Source of the DNA: an uncultured Victivallales bacterium
Lineage (GTDB): Bacteria; Verrucomicrobiota; Lentisphaeria; Oligosphaerales; JAFGRS01
Assembly (NCBI GenBank): GCA_903837355.1
Contig: CAILUI010000338.1
Location: 1-63,238 of the forward strand
Length of the DNA stretch: 63,238 nucleotides
Reading direction: 5' to 3'
Numbering within the stretch: position 1 is the stretch's first letter; each line of letters begins with the position of its first letter. Positions 58,901 through 63,238 of this stretch are shown piece after piece. The notes under the pieces are model-generated. The model searched no databases. It saw only the letters and a list, made by a program, of their open reading frames with translations, and had not been told where the DNA came from. A program made the position numbers and the translations under genes.

Positions 58901-59389
58901 GAACGCCGTACCGTCGTGTCGCCGCAGCCGCAGCTCGCACTCCGTCGTCTTGCCAGCTGCCGCGGGGACGGCAGTGGCCAGGAGCTGCTGGCGATGGCGG
59001 TAGTAGAGCTCCTGATCCTCGCTGTGGATGAACTGAGCGAACGCCCGCTTGACCAGCACACCGCGGGCTACGCCCAGCAGCGTGGCGGCCGTGAGGTTGC
59101 CTTCCAGGATCAGCCCGGACTCGCTGAGGGTGACGTAGCCGACCGGGGCCAGGTCGTAGAGGTCGAAGTAGCGCTCCCGCGCCGCCTCCAGCTCGCATTG
59201 CGCCCGCCGCAACTCCTCGTTCTGCATCTCCAGCTCAATCTGGTGGACACGCAACTCCTGGAGCGTCTGCCGGACGGCCGCGGGCGGCAGCGTCTCAAGA
59301 AGCGACAAAGACACCTCGTCGCGCGCTATCTCTTCGGCCTGCCGGCGCAGTTCGGCAGCGTTCCCGGGGCGGTCATCTCTGCTGGCCAT
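55976..59389 (-). CDS. Hybrid sensor histidine kinase, four PAS domains and two receivers
   Basis: The protein has 1137 aa with no signal peptide, so it is cytoplasmic. PAS-type domains lie at about 65-190, 195-325, 335-455 and 460-585 (YFDLYDLAPVGYVTLSESG; FFDNPGFLQGIVEVIDG; RRTLFEQSADGILFVDPQTA; AVIMMDPQGLVTYWNP). HisKA has SHEIRTPLNGVIGM with the phospho-His at 616, followed by HATPase (LSNLAGNAIKFT; RDTGIGIP; GSGLGLAISKQL). Receiver 1 has Asp907 (LLDMQMPGMDG) and receiver 2 Asp1053 (LMDVQMPEMDG). It senses an unknown cytoplasmic signal. Its first PAS region is nearly identical in DNA to that of the kinase at 61473-62837. Confidence 0.93.
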   Translation of the reverse strand: MASRDDRPGNAAELRRQAEEIARDEVSLSLLETLPPAAVRQTLQELRVHQIELEMQNEELRRAQCELEAARERYFDLYDLAPVGYVTLSESGLILEGNLTAATLLGVARGVLVKRAFAQFIHSEDQELYYRHRQQLLATAVPAAAGKTTECELRLRRHDGTAFRARLDATVAPAGDGTRVSRITLHDVSARKQAEDALRESEVSLRAFFDNPGFLQGIVEVIDGDILHIHDNATAAEFFGRTVEEMHQARASQIGVPPETVRLWIAHYEESQRTRLPVIFEYVHGESGNIRHFRVVVTHLGKGSFGPRFTYAVEDFTGYRQAEEAHHAEALRRRTLFEQSADGILFVDPQTARFLEFNTAAHRQLGYSREEFAQLSIRDVEVTEGAEETKERIATVIQSGMARFETRQRTRQGEVRDVHVTAQFLQVGGQSIYQCFWRDITEHKRAEEAVRESEVRLRAITDAVRDAVIMMDPQGLVTYWNPAAQKLLGYSSTEALGQNLHQLLAPVRYHAAHQVALPRFVRTGQGDAVNRTLDLEACHKDGHEIPIEMSLSSLHFQGGWNATAIVRDTTARKQAEAELQKANHRLSAAIAQATELAAQAARASTAKGEFLATMSHEIRTPLNGVIGMTGLLLDSALDAEQRHYAEAVRSSGEVLLGLINDILDFSKIEAGKLDLETLDFDLSSLLDDLAGTLAVRAHGKGLELLCAADPAVPTRLRGDPGRLRQILSNLAGNAIKFTAAGEVVIRAALVEAAGTGVLLRFSVRDTGIGIPAAKRGLLFGKFSQVDASTARQYGGSGLGLAISKQLAELMGGQIGVESVEGQGSEFWFTVRLGRQAGEASAECRPAADLRGVRVLIVDDNASSRELLTLRLAAWGLRPVAQPDGPSALQTLLQAQAQNDPFRVALLDMQMPGMDGDALGRAIRADARLADIRLVMLTSVGARGDARHFQELGFAAYATKPVRHEELRSMLALALQERGAAAPASIVTRHTAREIRDQFAGRQARILVAEDNIVNQQVILGMLKKMGLRADAVANGAEALRALESLPYALVLMDVQMPEMDGLEATRRIRQPASRVCNPQIPVIALTADAMAGDRERFLAAGMNDHVAKPISPQVLAAALERWLPPPPAAAVSAPAPK
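58800..59280. repeat. Duplicated PAS-encoding segment, copy 1
   Basis: About 480 bp are closely similar to 62263-62743, including a shared run from GTGGCGGCCGTGAGGTTGCC through the YDLAPVGYVTLSESG codons. The two copies encode the first PAS domains of two neighbouring kinases. Confidence 0.75.
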
Positions 59390-59600
59390 GAAGTCTCATT
59401 CCCGGGCCCCATTCAGGGCCTGTACATGCCCGGCCGTCAGCCGACCGGTTCTGCTCGGGGAACACCTGACAGCCCAGACCTCCACTCTGCGCCCGCCCGC
59501 TGCCGACACCCCGGCAAGGGGCCGGCGGCGTCCCCCCGGACCTGCGATGCAAGCGACGTGCATCTCCTGCCAGACGCAGCGGCGATGGAGCAGCTGGCGC

Positions 59601-60422
59601 CTATGCATCCAGCACCTCACGGACCTTGCGGGCCAGATCGTGGCGTGAGAAGGGCTTGGACAGGAACGGCATGCCCTCGTTCAGCGCACCACGGGCCTTG
59701 AGGACCTCGGCAGTATAGCCGGATATGAACAGGCACTTCAGGTCGGGGCGCGGTTGGGCCAGCAGTGCGGCCAGATCGGGTCCGTTCATGCCGGGCATGA
59801 TCACATCAGTGATGAGCAGGTGGATGGGGCCTGAGTGTGAGCCCGCGAGGCGCATGGCCTCCTCCGGCGTTTCCGCCGCCAGCACGGTGTAGCCCAGGGC
59901 TTCGGGGAACATCCGTGACGTGAGGCGTATGGATGTCTCGTCCTCAGCCAGCAGGATCGTCTCCCGGCCACGGGACGGTCCCTCCGGGGTCACGACAACC
60001 GGTTCGGCGTCGGCCGCCTCCGAGGCTAAGATCATGGGAGCCTCGGGTAACGCGAGGCTGGAACACCGTGCTGAAGCCGGGTCTGCTCCTGGCCGTTGCA
60101 GGTGATCAGGCGGACGGGCGGTCGGAACCGCGAGAACGCCGGCCCCCGGGGCAAGCACCTCCCGCATCGCCGCGAGCGCGGCTGCGGCATCGTCGCCCTG
60201 GGCGGTGAAGCGGAGAAGCGCTCCCGGGGTGGCCGCAAGTACGAGGATGCTCAGTACACTCTTCGCGTCCGCCCTGAGCCCACCGCACTCGATCTGGATG
60301 TCGGCACGGTAGCGGCCTGCCGCCTGGGCCAACCGCGAGGCGGGCCGCAAATGCAGCCCACCCACATCGGCTCCGGCCAGGGTGGTGCTCCACGAGAGTG
60401 TTGGCGTCAGGGGGTAGTCCAC
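59601..60422 (-). CDS. HPr-receiver fusion protein
   Basis: The protein has 273 aa from GTG 60422 (GGAAG 9 nt upstream); an in-frame GTG at 60512 is an alternative start. Residues 1-88 are an HPr domain: GLHLRPASRLAQAAGRY carries the phospho-His (His24), and Ser55 (ADAKSVLSIL) is exactly 31 residues later, as His15 and Ser46 are in HPr. After a linker, residues about 152-273 are a receiver with ETILLAEDE, phospho-acceptor Asp206 (LLITDVIMPGMNG) and FLSKPFS. HPr moves phosphate in the PTS; receivers take it from histidine kinases. Having both in one chain between kinase genes suggests cross-talk, inferred. Confidence 0.75.
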   Translation of the reverse strand: MDYPLTPTLSWSTTLAGADVGGLHLRPASRLAQAAGRYRADIQIECGGLRADAKSVLSILVLAATPGALLRFTAQGDDAAAALAAMREVLAPGAGVLAVPTARPPDHLQRPGADPASARCSSLALPEAPMILASEAADAEPVVVTPEGPSRGRETILLAEDETSIRLTSRMFPEALGYTVLAAETPEEAMRLAGSHSGPIHLLITDVIMPGMNGPDLAALLAQPRPDLKCLFISGYTAEVLKARGALNEGMPFLSKPFSRHDLARKVREVLDA

Positions 60423-60816
60423 TGCTGGTAACTTCCGCACTCCACCCAACGGCGTTACCGAGAGACTTCGTAGAAGGGTCGTACACGCCGCCGGAAGCGT
60501 CTTCCCTAACACTCGTTACCATAGCCTCTTGCGTACCCATCCGGCAATTGGATAATCTCTCGATCCAGATGAGGAAATACCTACCTCCAGGCTGGGGAAC
60601 AGGGGGCGTTCGCGGAGTGCCGGCAGGGGCAGCCGCGGGCGGGAAGACCGCCAGCCCAAAGGCCTTGGCCAAAGGGAAGACCGGGGCGCCGGCACGGCGA
60701 TGCCCCACGCGCGGTGACATCGGCAGGCGCACGAGCCGCTGGGGCATCGTGCCGTGCCCGCTGGCCGGCGTGGCCGGCGAGCGGCGCGGGCGGCGTGGCG
60801 CGGCAACGCCCCTTGG
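60423..60816. other. Gap without a recognised gene
   Basis: The 394 nt between the HPr-receiver gene and the NarL-type regulator contain GCCGGC-GTG-GCCGGC (60764-60778), a possible weak hairpin after the regulator, and no convincing coding frame. The stretch around 60545-60590 is less GC-rich and could hold a promoter, but I see no clear -35/-10 pair. Confidence 0.35.
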
Positions 60817-61476
60817 CTACGGCTCGATCAGAGCTTCCCGCACGGCATAGCGGGTGAGGTCCGCGACGCCCTGCAGGTGTAGCTTGGCCAGGATGTGGAC
60901 CCGGTGGGCGGCCACCGTCTTCTCGCTCCGCTGCAACTGCGCCGCGATCTCTTTGGTGCTGTGGCCTTCCGCGATAAGTTGCAGCACTTCGCGTTCACGT
61001 TCGCTGAGTTCGCCATAGGCGCCGCCCCGCCGCGCGGGCCGCTGGCGCAGGAGTTCCTGCACCACCTCGCCGGCGATCGCCGGGCTGAGGTAGGTCCTGC
61101 CGGCGGCCACGGTCCGGATGGCCTCGGCCAGCTCCCGCGAAGCACAGTTCTTCACCAGATACCCGGCCGCTCCGGCTTCCAGCACGGCCCTCACGATCCG
61201 TTTCTCGCTGTGCATGGACAGGCACAGCACCTTGACCCGTGGCTGTTCTCTCGCGATCTGGCGCGTGGCGTCAATGCCGTTCAGCTCCGGCAAGCCGATG
61301 TCCATGACGACCACGTCCGGCGTAAGCTCGCCGGCAAGCGCGACCGCGCGGCGGCCATCCGCGGCGTGCCCGACCACGGTCATGTCGGGTTCGTAGGCCA
61401 GCAGGGCGCTGAGCCCCTCCCGGACGATGGCGTGATCGTCCGCCAGAAGGATGCGAATCGGCGTGGCGTTGCTCAT
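60817..61476 (-). CDS. NarL/FixJ-type response regulator
   Basis: The protein has 219 aa. The receiver (1-125) has IRILLADDHAIVREGLSALL, phospho-Asp in VVVMDIGLPELNG and a conserved Lys in GYLVKNCAS. A LuxR-type helix-turn-helix follows at about 150-215 (LSEREREVLQLIAEGHSTKE). It should bind DNA as a phosphorylated dimer and control transcription. The ATG overlaps the kinase stop (ATGA) and follows AGAGGG in the kinase gene, so kinase and regulator are a coupled two-component pair. Targets not visible. Confidence 0.94.
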   Translation of the reverse strand: MSNATPIRILLADDHAIVREGLSALLAYEPDMTVVGHAADGRRAVALAGELTPDVVVMDIGLPELNGIDATRQIAREQPRVKVLCLSMHSEKRIVRAVLEAGAAGYLVKNCASRELAEAIRTVAAGRTYLSPAIAGEVVQELLRQRPARRGGAYGELSEREREVLQLIAEGHSTKEIAAQLQRSEKTVAAHRVHILAKLHLQGVADLTRYAVREALIEP

Positions 61477-62837
61477 GGGCTACCCTCTGCCGCCGCTGCT
61501 CCCGGCGCCTCGATCACCGCCTGCGTCCCCTTCCCGGGTGCAGACTTCACCGTGAACGTACCGCCGACGCTCTGCAGTCGTTCCCGAATGTTGTACAGGC
61601 CGAACCCGCCGCTGCGACGGACGGTCACCCCAACCTGCGCCGCGTCGAACCCCCGGCCCCTATCCACCACCGCGATCCGGATGCGGCCGGCTCTCCCGCT
61701 CAGACGAACCGTCGCCCGAGCGACGCCGGCGTGCTTGGCGACGTTCAGAAGCAACTCGTGCGCGGCCCGATAAAGGATGTCCCGCAAGCCTTCCGCGACC
61801 GGCCGCCGCCGGTGGTCCCACTGGACCTCGAAGTGGACTCCGAGCGTGGCTTCCATGTGTTCGCAGAGCTCCTCCAGGGCGTCCTCGACTCCGACGCGCT
61901 GGAGCGTTGGAGAACTCAACTCGAAGACGAGGTCCCGGATCTCCTGGGTCGCAGCACGCAGCAACTGGTCGATCTCGTCAGCCAGTGTCGCACGTTCCGG
62001 CGCCGCCGTGGCCGTCTGGCGCAGGACCGCCAACTTGAGCTGAACCGCGACAAGGGCTTGGCCGAGCTTGTCGTGCAGTCCTTGGGCAATGCGCCGCCGT
62101 TCGTCCTCCTGAGCGCCGCTGAGGCGCAGGGACAGGATCCGCAGTTGTTCCTGCCTGGCGGCCAAGTCCTTAGCCAGAGCCCTGAACTTCGCCTCCGAGC
62201 CGCGCAACGCCGCCGTCCGTTCTTCGACCCGCTGTTCCAATTCCGCCGCCAGCGTGCGCAGGGCTTCCTCGGCCTGCTTGCGCCCGGAGATGTCGTGCAG
62301 GGTGATGCGGGAGACGCGGGTGCCGTCGGCCGCGGGCGCGACGGTGGCGTCCAGCCGCGCCCAGAACGCCGTACCGTCGCGCCGCCGTAGCCGCAGTTCG
62401 CACTCCGTCGTCTTGCCAGCTGCCGCGGATACAACAGTGGCCAGGCGCTGCTGGCGGTGACGGTAATAGAGCTCCTGATCCTCGCTGATGATGAACTGGG
62501 AGAGCGCCCGCGTGACCAGCGCATCGCGGGCCACGCCTAACAGCGTGGCGGCCGTGAGGTTGCCTTCCAGGATCAGCCCGGACTCGCTGAGGGTGACGTA
62601 GCCGACCGGCGCCAGGTCGTAGAGGTCGAAGTAGCGCTCCCGCGCCGCCTCCAGCTCGCCCTGGGCCCGCCGCAACTCCTCGTTCTGCATCTCCAGCTCG
62701 ATCTGATGCACCCGCAGGTCGTGCAGCGTCTGCCGGATCGCCGCGGGCGCGAGCGCCGCCAGATCCTCTGGCACCGACACTGCGTCCTGCTGGGCGAGCT
62801 CCTCGGCCTGCCGCCGCAACTCGTCAGGCGTGGGCAT
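61473..62837 (-). CDS. PAS-domain sensor histidine kinase, NarX/HisKA_3 type
   Basis: The protein has 454 aa. A helical N-terminus (VHQIELEMQNEELRRAQGEL) and one PAS domain (about 55-185) are followed by HisKA_3 (DERRRIAQGLHDKLGQALVA, His as phospho-site) and a HATPase (AAHELLLNVAKHAGVARATV; VDRGRGFD; GGFGLYNIRERLQSVGG). No membrane segment, so sensing is cytoplasmic. ATG 62837 is preferred to GTG 62846 because GGAGGG lies 8 nt before it. It overlaps the end of the preceding PAS gene by 14 nt and the start of its regulator by 4 nt. Confidence 0.93.
   Translation of the reverse strand: MPTPDELRRQAEELAQQDAVSVPEDLAALAPAAIRQTLHDLRVHQIELEMQNEELRRAQGELEAARERYFDLYDLAPVGYVTLSESGLILEGNLTAATLLGVARDALVTRALSQFIISEDQELYYRHRQQRLATVVSAAAGKTTECELRLRRRDGTAFWARLDATVAPAADGTRVSRITLHDISGRKQAEEALRTLAAELEQRVEERTAALRGSEAKFRALAKDLAARQEQLRILSLRLSGAQEDERRRIAQGLHDKLGQALVAVQLKLAVLRQTATAAPERATLADEIDQLLRAATQEIRDLVFELSSPTLQRVGVEDALEELCEHMEATLGVHFEVQWDHRRRPVAEGLRDILYRAAHELLLNVAKHAGVARATVRLSGRAGRIRIAVVDRGRGFDAAQVGVTVRRSGGFGLYNIRERLQSVGGTFTVKSAPGKGTQAVIEAPGAAAAEGSP
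62263..62743. repeat. Duplicated PAS-encoding segment, copy 2
   Basis: The segment is closely similar to 58800-59280. Differences are scattered single bases that mostly keep the protein, consistent with a fairly recent duplication or gene conversion. Confidence 0.75.
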
Positions 62838-63238
62838 CTGAGCCACCCTCCGCGGTTCCCTGTTCCGCTGGGTCTTCCGTGTTTACCAGGCGCTCGGTGG
62901 TGGCGATAGCGTAGACGGTCCGCTGCTCGTCGAGCAGCGCGGTCGCGGTCAGCCAGACCTCCTTGACGCTGCCATCCTTGGCCAGGCGCTGGGTGCGGTA
63001 GGGGTCCAGGGCCTCGTGCGCCGTGGCCAGTTGCTGGACCACGGTCAGCTCCTGGATCGCGGCGCGGCCGGGCGGGATGCGGTCACGGACGCTCATCGCC
63101 AGCGCCTCGGCCTCACTCCAGCCGTAAATGCGTACCGCGCCGGGATTCCAGGCCAGGATGCGGCCGTTGAAGTCCTGCACCGTGATCGCATCGTGGGCAT
63201 CGCGCACGACCACGGCCAGGCGCAGCAGGTCGTTGGCC
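62824..63238 (-). CDS. PAS-domain signalling protein, 5' end outside the window
   Basis: The frame is open to the window edge; 137 codons are visible. The segment LLRLAVVVRDAHDAITVQDF is followed by GRILAWNPGAVRIYGWSEAE and VWLTATALLDEQRTVYAIAT, a PAS domain of the kind found after CheR/CheB-type modules or in multi-PAS kinases. It ends with an acidic tail and its stop overlaps the next kinase gene, so it is probably the upstream sensory partner of that kinase and regulator. Confidence 0.8.
   Translation of the reverse strand, partial: ANDLLRLAVVVRDAHDAITVQDFNGRILAWNPGAVRIYGWSEAEALAMSVRDRIPPGRAAIQELTVVQQLATAHEALDPYRTQRLAKDGSVKEVWLTATALLDEQRTVYAIATTERLVNTEDPAEQGTAEGGSDAHA

Noticed and set aside
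60106..60747. - strand frame of 213 aa overlapping the HPr-receiver gene
   Set aside because: It conflicts with the HPr domain in the overlapping frame and has no features of its own, although MVTSVREDASGGVYDP at its middle briefly looked protein-like.

Overview
The window is GC-rich and gene-dense. It reads like a chromosome fragment of a Gram-negative-type, heterotrophic, polysaccharide-degrading bacterium. The supporting signs are two lipoproteins, a secreted SurA-like foldase, many secreted glycosidase-like proteins of the DUF4091/GH123, DUF4838, GH99-like and GH2 kinds, a PhoPQ-related hydrolase, an ISKra4-type insertion sequence and prfB with its programmed frameshift. That mix is typical of the PVC superphylum (Lentisphaerota, Kiritimatiellota, Planctomycetota) and of Armatimonadota-like MAGs, but nothing here fixes the phylum. 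I see no rRNA, tRNA or CRISPR array.

Region A (1-11326, all + strand) is the most unusual part. A TrpXYZ-type ABC importer (permease 1318-2259, ATPase 2252-3064, lipoprotein receptor 5166-6191, and possibly the tail of another receptor at 1-68) is interleaved with five STAS-domain genes (68, 3156, 3636, 6299, 10312). With them are two GPP34 (GOLPH3-like) domains, one fused to STAS (3636-4649) and one encoded just after a STAS gene (10682-11326). The block also has a 603-aa metallo-beta-lactamase-fold protein with a degenerate kinase-like tail, an ABC exporter (8426-10144) and a lactonase-like gene that has lost its metal-binding core (4748-5152). I infer a membrane or lipid transport and signalling module controlled by STAS proteins.

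Region B (11429-27000) holds secreted carbohydrate-active or hydrolase genes (PhoPQ-related; DUF4091; sialidase propeller plus TIM barrel; LamG plus TIM barrel; a large LamG/DUF4091 protein) and a class-III aminotransferase. A complete 1772-bp ISKra4-type element with a 9-bp target duplication landed one base after a stop codon. Two palindromic intergenic repeats are also present.

Region C (27000-33301) is housekeeping plus a small accessory pair: a nucleotidyltransferase-like protein with a coupled 58-aa partner, tatD with a SurA/PrsA-like foldase, prfB with its +1 frameshift, and transketolase ending at a strong hairpin.

Region D (33319-51179, - strand) is a probable polysaccharide-utilisation operon. 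It encodes a 1583-aa GH2-like protein, then an MFS transporter followed by five secreted or lipoprotein glycosidase-like proteins, with no SusC/SusD pair. Several barrels across regions B and D carry an Asp-Glu pair like that used in substrate-assisted glycosidases.

Region E (51356-63238) has a methyltransferase, a very large LamG plus double beta-helix pectate-lyase-like secreted protein, and a - strand signalling block: hybrid PAS histidine kinase, an HPr-receiver fusion, a NarL-type regulator, its PAS/HisKA_3 kinase and a truncated PAS protein at the edge.
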